Assembly (NCBI GenBank): GCA_023525715.1
Contig: CM042010.1
Location: 67,916,894 to 67,980,893, forward strand
Source: Cichorium intybus
Taxonomy: Eukaryota; Streptophyta; Magnoliopsida; Asterales; Asteraceae
Length of the DNA stretch: 64,000 bases
Reading direction: 5' to 3'
Shown: positions 11,537 through 24,800 of the stretch, one piece after another
Position numbering within the stretch: position 1 is the stretch's first letter
Layout: each line of letters starts with the position of its first letter
The notes under the pieces: model-generated
Seen by the model: only the letters and a program-made list of their open reading frames with translations
What the model was told of the DNA's origin: nothing
Databases searched by the model: none
Position numbers and translations under genes: made by a program

Positions 11537-14247
11537 TGTGACATCCGCCTAAAATGGATTCGGGTCAACCCAACCCAATTGGAAATTTAATAAACCCTAC
11601 TCAAGATTACTTGACGCTAATAGGATCAAAACCCATACACTACGATATAAATTGACGTTAATAGCAATATAGCATAGTATAACGTTATAACTATAATCAA
11701 ATTAAATTATGATACCATATTAAAATTAAATCAAAGTATGATGCTCTAATTAAATTAAAAGAATCAAACTTGAATGCTATAATTAAACTTCAAATCAAAG
11801 TAGATTGTTATAATCAAATAATAACCTATTTTTTTTTATAAAACTCTATTTTTATAAACTCTACATTAAATTTTATAAAATTCTTATATTAATTAGTGTA
11901 TTACATAGAGATGCTTGTGCTAGTGGGAAATTATGAAGACCACCAAAAGCCAAAAGTTATTCCCATGGTCTCCCACTCACACCTCCCATCATCTTTCCTT
12001 TCATTTTTCTCCCAACACATTATTCTCATCACCACTCAAACCCTCTCTATTCTTTCTCTCACTCTCAATCTTGAAATTCTTTCAAGAAATATCAATTTTC
12101 CAGCCAAGAACAATCCCTCATACTCAAATCTCCATCCCTCTTGAAGCATTCATCAAGGTATGTTGTTAAAAGTTTCAAATTCATTAATGAAACAAATTAA
12201 ATCCACCAAAATATCTAAAACTCATTTTATATATAAACCTGATTTTTATCAGAATTCCAACAATAAAATAAGAAGTTCTGGACATTTTCAGAAAATAACT
12301 TATTTTTATTGAATTACTATAATTATTGCAATAAAATAGGGCAATAATTCACATAAAATACTTTTTCAGTCAATAAATTCTGGGAATATTTTGGAACAAC
12401 CCATATATTGAGTAAAGTGGATTTATAAAGTTTCATGCATTTATATTACTGTTTGATGCTTATTTTGTATTTTATTTTGTTATAGATAAATAAATTGCAA
12501 AATATAGTTATGTATGTTAAAAACTAGATTTTATATTTTTCACACCTTATTAACATTTTAAAGACTCCATGACACAATTTACAGATTTTTGTAAGAATGT
12601 TTGCTTATTTTTCCTGATTTAATGATTATTTAATGGTTTAAATTGATAATAAATAGATACACATGTCCAAAAATTATAAAACCTTATCCGAATATCATAT
12701 ATAACATGTTAATCATAAATAAAAAGTCTAATGAATTTCTCTTAATATTTTCCTATTATTTATGATTTTATTCATTAGTTAATAATGAAAAACATAAGAA
12801 ATACTTTCCATAGTCCAAAATATCCATAATATTTACAGTAGGCTCAATATAATGTTAGAAAACTATGGTGAATTTTCCAGAATTTTTGGGAATCACTTAT
12901 TATTTTTCCCGAATTTTGTTGTGGTTTAATTATTAAAATACTAAATAAATACTAAAGCAGTTAAGAAAAATATGAACATTTTTCAGTAATTACTATTTTA
13001 TGAAATAATGATTTTCTGATAATTTCAGAATGTTTCATTACTGTTTAGTATTTAAAACCATTTTCCTAAATATCTAAGCATGTAAAAATACATTTTTAAT
13101 GATTATTTCATATAAATAATTGTTTATAATATATAAAATCTGTAAATACTTATAATTTGACTAGTTATTATTTTAATAAGAAATTATTAAAATCTTGCCT
13201 AAAGTGAAAATATAAATTAATTAAGCAAAGTAATTAATTCAATTTAAAATTCATTTAACATATAAATACATTAATATTCAAAACAAAATTTGGATAATTG
13301 TTAATTCATCTAATATAAGAATATGTGTCTAATTATTTTTATTAATACTATATTCTCATTTATCGATTCCTAAGCCAAAACTATTAATTATATTAGGTTC
13401 TTTGACATTTTGACTCGAACCGTCTATCGTACAAACACGCGCATTCCTTATTGGACTAATGTGAGTAATCTACCCCATATTTTATAATTTTCAATACTTT
13501 TGGGGTGTATCATGTGGTTTTAATATGTTCCAACTTCATTTTATTATTTTTTCACCATTGAGACATTGTTGGGACATTTATATGTGAATCATTATTTGTA
13601 TAATTATTGTTTGTTTACGCTACATGTACTTGTAGTGCATTACCATTTTTAGTCTAATCTCCATGACTATGCCCGTATTCTTGAGGTACGTTATGGACAA
13701 TAATAGCGCTATTGGGTTGACCACCCCGCCTTGGGACGCTAAGGTGATTGATCGCACGTGGTTGAGTGTGTATGATGATTAGATGCTCCATCCTATATAT
13801 ATACATATATATGTATATATAGGGTGAGGACTTATTGTTGTTGTTATCATTTGTTAATCAATTTTTGATTTATAAACCGTTATCTCAATAATACTTGCTT
13901 GTCGACTTCCAAAGAAAACAAGTTTCAAATTATAAATATTTCAAACTCACAATTTTCTTTAATAAAACTAGATTACTCACCAACTCTCGTAGTTGACCTG
14001 TTTTTACCCATGATGCAGATTTGAAGAATGAAGTTGATGAAAAGTAGGGTGTACCTTAGAAACCCACAAGACTATTTAAATTTTATGTAATAAATGTTGT
14101 TTTATTTGGATTTGTATTTGTATGTTGTGGATTTTGTTTGCATACTTAGTACTTAATTGAATCTAATCATATCATAACATAGTTGTCATGAGACTTTGAA
14201 CAATATATCACGCCTTGATCGATTCCGCCAAGGATCGGGGTGTGACA
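11537..14247 (+). repeat. 5' LTR of the chromovirus-type element
   Basis: 2711 bp, TG...CA ends (TGTGACATCC ... GGGGTGTGACA). It is mostly AT-rich with a short pyrimidine-rich leader-like block (about 11930-12150) ending in a good splice-donor-like AAG|GTATGT at about 12155-12162. A CCATGATGCAG acceptor-like site is at about 14008-14020. TATA-rich sequence at 13792-13822 precedes GGGTGAGGAC. Short ORFs within it are not credible genes. Confidence 0.95.
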
Positions 14248-14250
14248 GAT

Positions 14251-14263
14251 TGGTATCAGAGCC
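14251..14263 (+). other. primer binding site, initiator tRNA-Met
   Basis: TGGTATCAGAGCC, complementary to the 3' end of plant initiator tRNA-Met, lies 3 bases after the 5' LTR. It is the start site of minus-strand DNA synthesis and the standard site for Ty3/gypsy chromoviruses. Confidence 0.95.
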
Positions 14264-15075
14264 CTTGACTATAGGGAATTAGGTTAATTGCCTTGACCTA
14301 GTCTATAGCCTCTAGGGTCCTCTCGTATGCTAGTTTATAAAATGCACACACAACTGCATGCAATTCGCACTTAGAAAATCCTAGGAATACCTTTGTGTGC
14401 TAATTGCTCCCTTATGTGCTTACGTATTATTCCCGACACTTATATGTGTGCATACACTTGTGAATTTTCTTTTCTTTCTCTTAAAATCACACACATACTC
14501 AAATGGTTTCAAAATAAAAATTTATATACATATATATTCCTTAGAGCTAATAGGAAATTAAAAGTCATCCACTCTAGTTGGGTAGGATCAAAGTAATGGA
14601 CGCGTAGTAACAGGAAGGGGGAGGTGTCGGTAGCCCGAAAGTCCTGACTAGGTAAGCATTCGTATACATCCCAATCAACCGAGGGACCAGTTTGCTTACC
14701 TGGGGACCAAAGGCGAGAGTTCCCAAACCTATAGGCCAAAGCGCGTCATTCACATTACTTTTGAGCCATCAAAATACCCGACCTTATCAAACGTATCCGG
14801 AAGGATACACTCCAAAATGACCACCTCATTGGACTATTAAGTTCCCTAATAGGCCTTGAAATGGGAAAAACATGTGAAAACTTAGTATTGTGGGGGCCCA
14901 CGCAATTGCTACATGCTTCACATTTAGTACCCATGGAAAGCCCAAAAGGTGCCCAACACTCCTAACCATGGCCCAACAAGTGTTTTACAATCATTTTACC
15001 CAACAATGTCTACAAACTTAATTTCCATAATCAATTTACAAATAACTCACAAGTCCATATGCGTGTTTCTCATAG
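14264..15075 (+). other. untranslated leader of the retrotransposon
   Basis: 812 bp between primer site and gag-pol start. No ORF of substance is visible; packaging signals would be expected here but cannot be recognised. Confidence 0.6.
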
Positions 15076-18000
15076 ATGGCATTACGACCCCCATACGCTG
15101 CTCGTAACAACCGAAGGCTAGCCGCCCTTATCGCTAAGGAGGTAGCAAATGTCATCCCAACAATTGCAACCCATCTTCAAGCTCTTCAGCCGCAAGCTCC
15201 AGCAACCACTCATCGTTGCTCGTTTAAGCACTTTCGTAGCTGTAATCCGCCTTACTTCAAAGGCATCGAGGGTGCCACCGCACTCCTCACATGGATCGAA
15301 GAAATGGAGAGTACTTTCATCCACAGCGAGTGCCCTGAGGACCTGATGGTCCGTCATGCTACAGGGTGCCTCCAAGGTCATGCTATCACATGGTGGAACC
15401 TAGAAAAACGGACAAAGGGAGAGGCTGTTGCATTGGGAATGACCTGGCCAAAACTAAAGGAACGCATGAGGGAGAAGTTCTGCCCTGACAGCGAATTACA
15501 AACTCTCGAGGATGAATTTTGGAATCTGAAACAGGTGGGTGGCGATAACGCGACCTATACCAATAGATTCCATGATCTCTCGAGACTCCTACCTCACATG
15601 GTTCAACCTATGAAAACTGCATTACGCCGCTACATCAAAGGGTTACCGCGCCAGATCCGTGACTCGGTGACCAGCAGCAGGCCATCTACCCTGGAATCCA
15701 CTATTGAAATAGCAGGTCAACTCAACGAGGATAATATGAACGATGGTGTCCTCCCACGCAAGGGTTCAAAGATGACAACTGAAAAGCCGACCCCTGAGAC
15801 TCCCCTAATTGTCAAGTCCGAGTCCTCACACCGACACAACAAAAAGAAGCGGAAAAGCCATCACCACAACCATGCTGTTATTACCCCTGCTACTCCTATC
15901 ACCCAAGTCAACCAACCAAACAAAAAGCCGTATACCGGACCTCACCCCCTCTGTAACCATTGTAACTATCACCATATGTCCACCAGCCCATATCGCCTTT
16001 GTACGACTTGTGGTCGCTATGGCCACTTGGCGGACACATGCCGTGCACCAAAAACTCAGCGACCATTCACTCTACCCTCAAATCAGCAAACACAAACTCG
16101 GTATCCAACTGGAACATGCTTCAACTGTGGTGACCCCACCCATTTCAGAAATGCGTGTCCTAGGCTTGTCAATATCATTAACACTCAAGCCCAGGCAAAT
16201 CCAACAATGCAGGTTCCAGCTCCCAAAGGCCGAGCATTTGTCATTACCGCAACCCAAGCACAGACCGATAACAAGGTCGTAAATGGTACGTTTCTCATAA
16301 ACGACTGCTACGCTTCAGTACTTTTTGATTCAGGTGCCGATAAAAGTTTTGTGTCTTTGGAATTTGAGCCCATACTTCACACACCTCGCACGATTCTTGA
16401 TGAGTACTTTACCGTAGAAGTCGCCAATGGAAACTACGTTTCACTCAATGCAGTCATCCAAGATTGCACTTTCGATTTTAGCGGTCATAAATTTTCCGTC
16501 AATTTAGTTCCTATGGAACTTGGTAGTTTCGACATCATCCTGGGAATGGATTGGCTATCCCAAAACCATGCTGAAATAGTATGTTACGAGAAGTTCATTC
16601 GTATTCCTCTTGCCGACGGTCAAAGTCTTCGTATTTATGGCGAGACTCATTCGAAAAAGCTTAGTCTTATGTCATGTACTCAAGCTCGATCATATCTACG
16701 TAAAGAATACATGGCTTTCTTAGCCCATGTGGTGGAAACAAAGGTCACAGAAAAGAAAATCGAAGATATTCCGATTGTACGAGACTTTTCCGACATCTTT
16801 CCCGATGACGTATCTGGACTCCCTCCAGTACGTGAGCTAGAGTTCCGCATCGATCTCGTTCCTGAAGCTGCTCCTATAGCCAAGTCTCCATATCGGTTGG
16901 CTCCAACCGAGATGCAAGAATTGGCAAGTCAGCTCCAAGAATTAACTGATAAGGGATTTATCCGCCCTAGTACTTCACCCTGGGGAGCCCCGGTTCTCTT
17001 CATCAAAAAGAAAGATGGTTCGTTTCGTATGTGTATCGATTATCGGGAGTTAAATAAATTGACCATTAAGAACCGATATCCGTTACCTCGGATCGACGAC
17101 CTTTTTGATCAGCTTCAAGGAGCTTCATGCTTCTCAAAAATCGACCTCCGCTCGGGTTATCACCAACTTCGAGTACGGGAAGAAGACATCCCCAAAACTG
17201 CTTTCCGAACCCGCTATGGTCATTACGAGTTCACCGTTATGCCTTTCGGCCTAACAAATGCCCCTGCCGCATTCATGGACTTGATGAATCGGGTATTTAA
17301 ACCTTATCTCGACCGTTTTGTTATCGTCTTTATTGATGACATCCTCATTTACTCCAAGACAAAGGCAGAGCATGAAAGACACCTTCGCCTAACTCTCCAA
17401 ACGTTGCAAGGAAATCGGCTCTACGCCAAATTTTCGAAATGCGAGTTTTGGTTAAATGAGGTACAATTCCTCGGTCATATTGTAAGTGACAAGGGTATTT
17501 TAGTCGACCCCGTAAAAGTTGAAGCAGTCAAGAATTGGAAAGCCCCGCGTACCCCCAAGGAAATTCGGTCCTTCCTCGGTTTAGCCGGCTATTACCGGCG
17601 TTTCATTTCAAATTTCTCAAAGATCGCTTTACCGCTTACTTCTCTCACTTGCAAGGGTACGCCATTTGATTGGGGACCCAAGCAGGAAGACGCTTTCCAA
17701 ACCCTTAAACAAAGGTTGTGTGACGCTCTGATTCTTACACTCCCTGAAGGATCCGAAGATTTCGTGGTATATTGCGATGCCTCCAATCTCGGTCTAGGTT
17801 GTGTTTTGATGCAAAGGGGAAAGGTTATAGCTTACGCATCGCGACAACTCAAAATCCACGAAAGGAATTATACGACTCATGATTTGGAGCTCGGTGCCGT
17901 GGTTTTCGCTCTTAAAATTTGGAGGCATTACCTTTACGGCACTAAATGCGTAATTTTCACCGACCATAAGAGCTTGCAACATATTCTTAATCAAAAGGAA

Positions 18001-18964
18001 CTCAATATGAGGCAAACACGATGGGTCGAACTCCTAAATGATTACGAGTGTGAAATACGCTATCATCCGGGCAAGGCGAACGTCGTAGCCGACGCGTTAA
18101 GCCGAAAAGAACATGCCAAAGCATTTCATTTAATATGTTCTCCTATCTTGTCCAATCTCAGCGACCGAATTCGAGGAGCCCAACACTCGGCAATTACCGA
18201 AAATGACATGCCCACGGGAATTGATGGGGAGTTGGAATCTAAATCTGATGGTATTTTCTATTATCAAGATCGCATCTGGATCCCAGATCGCGACAATCTT
18301 CGTACATTCCTGATGGAAGAAATCCATAAAACTCGATATTCCATTCATCCGGGCGCTGGCAAGATGTATCGTGGCTTGAGAACCAATTATTGGTGGTCGG
18401 GAATGAAAAAGGATATTGCTTTATTCGTAGCCAAATGTCTTACATGTTCCAGGGTCAAAGCAGAACATCAACGACCCTCTGGACTATTGGTCCAACCGGT
18501 AATCCCCAAGTGGAAATGGGAAGCGATCACCATGGATTTCGTAACCAAACTTCCCCGTACCACAAAGGGACATGACAGCATTTGGGTAATCGTTGACCGT
18601 TTGACTAAATCTGCTCACTTCCTTCCCATCCGTGAACATTTCAAGGTCGAACAACTTGCTCGGATTTACATCGACGAGATAGTTAGTCGGCATGGCATCC
18701 CTCTCAGCATCATTTCAGATCGTGATGGGAGATTTCTCTCTCGATTCTGGCAATCACTTCAAGAAGCCATGGGAACCCGCCTCGATCTCAGTACCGCCTA
18801 TCATCCTCAGACCGATGGTCAATCTGAGAGGACAATTCAAACACTCGAAGATATGTTGAGGGCGTGTGTCTTAGATTTCGGAGGAAACTGGGACTCTCAT
18901 TTACCGTTGGTGGAATTCTCCTATAATAACAATTATCATTCTAGCATCGGGATGCCACTATTTG
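15076..18964 (+). CDS. gag-pol polyprotein, first part (split by nested element)
   Basis: One open frame of 1296 codons encodes capsid, protease, reverse transcriptase, RNase H and most of integrase of a Ty3/gypsy element. Visible in order: retrotransposon gag domain (~residues 45-190, with TWIEEMESTF and TGCLQGHAITWW); zinc-knuckle region with CTTCGRYGHLADTC (~309) and CFNCGDPTHFRNAC (~348); protease LFDSGADKSF (~416); RT with YPLPRIDDLF (~669) and catalytic FIDDILIYS (~752); RNase H VYCDASNLGLG (~898) and DHKSLQHI (~963); integrase HHCC zinc region ending CLTC (~1121); and catalytic Asp in TMDFV (~1153), Asp in SDRDGRF (~1214) and Glu in GQSERT (~1252). The start is the first ATG after the leader. 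The frame is broken one base into a codon by the insertion at 18965 and resumes at 29038. No other lesion is seen. Confidence 0.95.
18960..18964. repeat. target-site duplication ATTTG of nested element, left copy
   Basis: ATTTG occurs immediately before 18965 and again at 29033-29037, and marks the staggered integration into the integrase region. Confidence 0.95.
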
Positions 18965-21872
18965 TGTAACACCCCTTTCTCAAACCATATTTTAATATAG
19001 TTTAAATTACAAAAACATTACACAACTGGTGACTATGAAAGAGTCACTTAATTTTTTTTTTTTACAAACTTTATTCTTAAGGGGATATTACAGACTCAAT
19101 ACAGAAAACCATAATTTAAACTTACTGAATTTACACTGGTCCCAACTTCAACTCCCGCTTCTTTCACCTAAGTACATAGCATTTAAAAATATAATACGTG
19201 AGACATAAAGCCTCGTGAGTAATATGGGTTTTAGACCCAAAACTTTTCTGCTCAAAACTTGAAATATAAATAAGTAAACTGCTTAGAATTTATTTTCATA
19301 ATAAATCTCAAATCTCTTTACTTTTCTCTTTTCAAAACTCAAAAACACTTTCTTTCTCAAAAACTGTTTCTTACTTTAAAACTGTTTTATTCTATAAAAC
19401 TGCTTTCTTTCTCATATACTTGTGACCAACTGAAACTCATGAATTATATTAATTTAATTCATTCAACTAGCTCCCCTCGCGGGACAGAACAGATCCATCT
19501 GCTCGGTTATGCTCATTCTGTCTCCCCTTTGTGACTTGGAACGGATTCAAGCACAAGGGTATACTAAGCTAGACAACTACTTCGCGACGGGAGGTACCAT
19601 CCCAGTAGTGTCTTCTGATCCCCCGATTATGTGGGTGATCCTAGTCCGGACAACTGGCTCTTACTTCTTTCTTTCTTTAGTTCTTATTTCATTACATCTC
19701 AAATTGGTCAAATTGGGACACAATTTATAAATAACTCATGCTCATACACTTTATAACTCTTTACTGAAAATACTTTCAAAACTGATTTTGACATCTTAGT
19801 TCACACAAGGAACTTCTCTCAAAATACTTTGTATACTATACTTTTTTTTAAAAAAATCTGCTTGAAACACTTAGCTCTTGTATAGAGCTACTTTAAAACT
19901 ATTTTCCAAACTTCAGTATTTGCAAACATTTGGAAATCTTATTTTTCTGACAATATCATTTTGCTATGTACTATAGAAATCCTCATAAAACTCACCTCGA
20001 CTAGTTAGAGAAGTCTAACTAGAACTATCCCCGTCCTCGTCTCTCCTATTCATTGCCCTTTTACTTCTTAAGTACCTAAGAAGTTTATTCACACTTTATT
20101 AATAACATGTTATACTTTAATAACATATAAGGACTACTTTGTTAGGTTCCACTAAGCTCATATCACAATATTTTTGTGATATTCATCCCTTAACACACCT
20201 TTTTACTTATTCTTATTATCTTTTTACTGACATTTTATTGACCATTATACCCTTGGAAAGTCACATACACAATTTAGACTCATTTTTCATGTTTTCATGC
20301 TCTATAACACTTATGGGATCAATTGGAGACCAAGGCTACAAGGCTAGGGGCAAAATAGGCTCTTTACCCCTCACCAGAGGGATACACGGCCGTGTAACTT
20401 TACCCATAATAGTTACACGGTCGTGTAACTCTCCCAGACCCTTCAAACTTCAAATTTTGCACTAAAAGTCATGTATCGGGCTCGTTTTAACTCCAAACTT
20501 CACCAAATTTTGACCATAGGTTCTATTGACCCTTTATTATGTTAAGAACATGTTTTCACTTCTATTTGGTCTTATTTAGTCCATGACTTAATGATTAAGA
20601 CCATAGGATGTCACAAGAGCTCTAAGGAGGCTCATATGCACATCAACTCAAATTTTAAAGTCTAGTTTTGTCCATTTTCTATCCATATACTTATATAACC
20701 AATGGATGATTTAATTTAAGGTTTTTACAACCCAAAACATACTTTTTTAATTACCAATTCATGATTTCCATTAACCATTTCCATGGGTTTCATTCATGGA
20801 ATCACCAATTCCATTCCACCCGACAAATTTCTGTTTTTTGTTCAAACTTTCATTTTATTAATTGAAACTCTTAGGAAAACACTTCTAATGGTTTCTTCAT
20901 ACTTAAAAATCATTTATGACTCATTCTAACCAACTCTTTATGTCAAATTAACACTTTGATCTTAAACTCAAATTTCTAGGGTTCAATTGCATATAAAATC
21001 ACCAAACTTGATTTTAAGTTATCCATATGTTGGATAATGATCAAGATGTGATTAGAAACATAACCCAACTAATTTTACTTGTTTTTAAACCATGGAATCA
21101 TGGATTCCATGTTTCTTCCAAAAATTTCCATTTTTGACATTTTACCCAAAATCTGAAATTACTCAAATTTATCAACTAGGAACAATTTATTACTTCTATT
21201 ATAACATATCAGACTTATCAAGAACCATTATAACCATCTTGTTCTTACAAACCCGTTAGCTAGGGTTCTTGAGCTTAAATTCTCATTTTCTTGATTTTTT
21301 AACACTTTCAATGGTTAAGCTAAGTTTAGATAACAATTAAGACACAAATTAAGGCTAGGAATCATAGGATAATCCTCCTCTAGCCACTGAAATCACGAAG
21401 CTACAGTAACCTACCCACGGGAAATGGGTTAAACATCCCTAAAACAAGTTTACTAACCTTAGAGGGCTTGGAATTCTTCAATTCCAAGTGGGTTTTCTTC
21501 CAATTCCTCATAATCTTCATGAAACGATCTCCCTAGCCCTCTCTAGAACGCTCTCGTGGCTGAAATAAGTTTACAGTGAGGAGAGTGCAGATTTTTCTTC
21601 CTATTTATACTTCATTACTTTGCTCTATTGACAATCTAGCCCCTCTAGTTCCATTTTTCCCAAAATGGCACAATAACTCATTTTATAACATTATAAGTTT
21701 TATTTTCTTTCATTCTTACCCCAAAATTATATTTTCTTTACATAGAAGTCATTTGTATGCCAAATGACCATTTTGCCCTTTTTTTACCAATTTCTACTAT
21801 TACGACATCGTTCAACCCAAATTTTACATATGTTTATTTTATAGGTTTTACCATTATTTTCGGGTTCTTACA
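18965..21872 (-). repeat. 3' LTR of the LARD-like element (minus orientation)
   Basis: 2908 bp. On the plus strand it starts TGTAACACCCC and ends CGGGTTCTTACA. It contains a perfect palindrome ACACGGCCGTGT (20384-20395) and a near-palindrome AGTTACACGGTCGTGTAACT (20411-20430). ORFs inside it recur in the other LTR simply because the LTRs are duplicates. Confidence 0.95.
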
Positions 21873-21885
21873 ATCACCCCTCCTT
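21873..21885 (-). other. polypurine tract of the LARD-like element
   Basis: On the minus strand AAGGAGGGGTGAT directly precedes TGTAAGAACC of the 3' LTR. It is the plus-strand priming site. Confidence 0.9.
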
Positions 21886-24800
21886 AAGAGGATTCCGTCC
21901 CCGGAATCTTTTCGTACTATATATGGTATGTATATATTTTCTATAGGTATACTTTTTTTTAGGGGATTGATCTTTCATTTCCCTCAACTTTCAATCTTTT
22001 AATTACATTTCTAGAAGTTTATACTCTTAGAGGTTATCCTCTTCTAGACTTCTTCCTTATAAGAGATATACAAGTATCTCTTTAAAACCTTACATTTGCT
22101 TAAATAACCGAAATACCTTTATGGTCATTTTACTTTACTTTCTTTATAATATTTCAAAATACTTATAACACATTTAATACTTTTATTAAATGACCAAAAT
22201 ACCCTTTCAGTCGTTTTTATCTTTTTTTTTTTCAACTTTTAGTTGCTCGCTCATACTTCATACTCTATGTTCTAATTACATTCCTTTTTACCTCATTTCA
22301 TTCATGTGCAACTCTCTTAGTAAAACTTATTTTACAAAGTGGTTTCATACTTTCATGCTTTTATCACAAATAGCAGTCTACTTTGTAATTCTTCTCATAT
22401 CTTTACTAAAACTCATGAGATCATACTATTCATATTCTTTACTCATACCTTTTCCAAATACCTTTTAATATTATTTATATTATAAATTTTTTTTCATAAA
22501 TATGCTAAATCTTTTCTTGTAAAATTTTGTCCCTTAGTGGACATTTTACTAAATTTTTTTTAATTCCATATTTTTTTTCATTCTTAACTTATTATATGAT
22601 TTGTTTATTTATTCACAATCCTTTCTCTTCCTCATTTTTCTACTCTTTTACTCTTGAATACATATTTTGTTGTTATTTCTTCTTGATGAAAATTTAAAAA
22701 TTTCTACAATTCTTTTTTTTTTACAAAAGAATTGTCTTCTACTATTTTCTTTCTTCTATAGGCTTTACCATATCTCATCTTTTATATTCTTCATTTCCAA
22801 ATCTTTTAAACTATCATCTATTTTCCTTTATTTCTACTAACAACTGTCGACTTATTACCTTTCATAAGGAATGCATTTTCCTCTTTTCGTTACACTTTAC
22901 ATTCTCATTTTCTGTCTGTGACAGAATCTGTCAAAACAGTATACTTTACATGAAAATCTACATATCTTACTCAACAAGGGTAGAAACGACCTACCGTTTT
23001 TTTTTGTTTGTTTTAGAAACTAGACATCATTAGCTTTCTTTCTATGTATAATACATAATTTCTTTGTTCTATAAATTTGCATAGTTTCGTTGTTGAAGTT
23101 GATCTATTAGTTCTGTCAACTTCCTTATTTTCTACTCTTGATATTTGTACTATTAGTTATATATTTCTCTTTTTACTCCTTACTAGTTTCCATACGTTCA
23201 CCATAAATTATTATCTTTTCTACTCTGTAACTTACATGTATTACTTTCTATAAATACATGTCTTATTTTATCCTGTACATATATTTCTTCCACATCTTGA
23301 GTTTTACTATTGACTCAATTATTATTTTTCTTCTTATTTCATAATTTATGCAATTTCACTTTCACATTTTACATTTTATCAATCTAAATACTTCTTTCAT
23401 CTTCCTTTATTATTTATGAGATTTCAGTCTCATTTACTCATTACACTTACTAATATAATCATCTCTTTTCATTTCCCAGCTTTCTTGCAGTACTCCTATG
23501 AGTACACTTCTTATCTTCTGAGGTACCTCATGTATCATTCTCATATTATTACACTTTTATGATGTTATCATCTTGTGGTGTAATTGGGTTTCACAAATCA
23601 TATTTATTAACTTCTTGATCACAAATGTCAATTTTTTTTTAAACTCTTGTCCCACTTTAGACTTTTACAACTAAACTTTGTTTCTCTCTTTTATCTCTTG
23701 ATTACTACTTGGTAATCCGACTCTTTTATCACATATATTATTTTATAATCCCAATCTCAATTTCTATATACATTCTACACGCTTCAAGTGGTTTCATGAT
23801 TACTTTCTAAGTTTGACTCTTATAGATAGTCAAAGCTGTTAAGAATTTAATTACCAACTTTATATACTTTTGGTCATATTATGGTTCCAACTTAACACTG
23901 AGATGCAAACCATGGTCTCAAACCACTTTTTAAAATACATTTACAAGTTTTTAATTATATAATATACTCGTACACATATATCTAATTCCCTTTTAGTTTA
24001 AGAATTCTAATTAAGTACTTCATCTATTTTTGTCCCATGACAATTATCTAACTCAATACTCAATTTACCAATATCACTTGTTGATAAATTTTCATCCCTT
24101 CGATCTTCTTACTTTTATATTGTGTTCTTCTTTTCTTTTGTTTTTAGACATTTTAAAAAAAACGTTATCTCACATACTTTTACTTATAACTTTCTAGGCT
24201 TTAGGCCCAAATTTTCTTCCATTATATCTTTCACCATCTTTTCTACGTGTTTTAAGGCTACATGCCTAACACATTACATTGTTCTTTCATTTAAACTCCA
24301 CTTCTTTACACTCTATATTTCATATAAGATTTACTTCTTATGTATCTTTAGGTGATACACAATGGTCATTCATTTTCTCATTATATTTCATTCTTTTATG
24401 TTTTAAGGCGATACACCAAACACATTATTTTACTCATTTGCTTCATACTTTATAGTATTCTATTTAGAATACTTATTTCGTAATCACTTTTATACTTTTA
24501 TACCTTGTATAAGTCCCAAAACTTACTCATTCTTTTATATCTATAATCTCATATCACCATATATATATATTTCTTTGTATTTTATAGTTACTACCCATGT
24601 ACTAACCATTATTCACAATCTTTGAATACTTTTACCCGTCACTTCCATTTAGAAGTAGTAACTTCCTGTCCTTTTTATTTTAGTTCTTATCTCATCTTTG
24701 ACTCTTTGTATAATACTTATCTAGATATTCGCTTTTATTCTTTATCTCATATTATTTATGACTCTCAGTCATTTTTCTCACATTCTTTCGGTTATCTTTT

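Noticed and set aside
11896..12169. Two overlapping 78-82-codon ORFs in the LTR, repeated at 30081-30354
   Set aside because: Both frames are open in the same pyrimidine-rich leader-like block and neither encodes a recognisable protein. An untranslated leader is more likely.
14248..14270. tRNA-like sequence near 14251 and near 26112
   Set aside because: Only the 3'-end complement of initiator tRNA is present; these are primer binding sites and no cloverleaf can be drawn.
15118..18693. Several ORFs of 60-157 codons on both strands overlapping gag-pol
   Set aside because: Shadow frames of a conserved polyprotein.
20139..20465. 108-codon ORF repeated identically at 27300-27626
   Set aside because: The identity is due to the two LTRs of one element. 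The sequence has no domain and lies antisense within an LTR.
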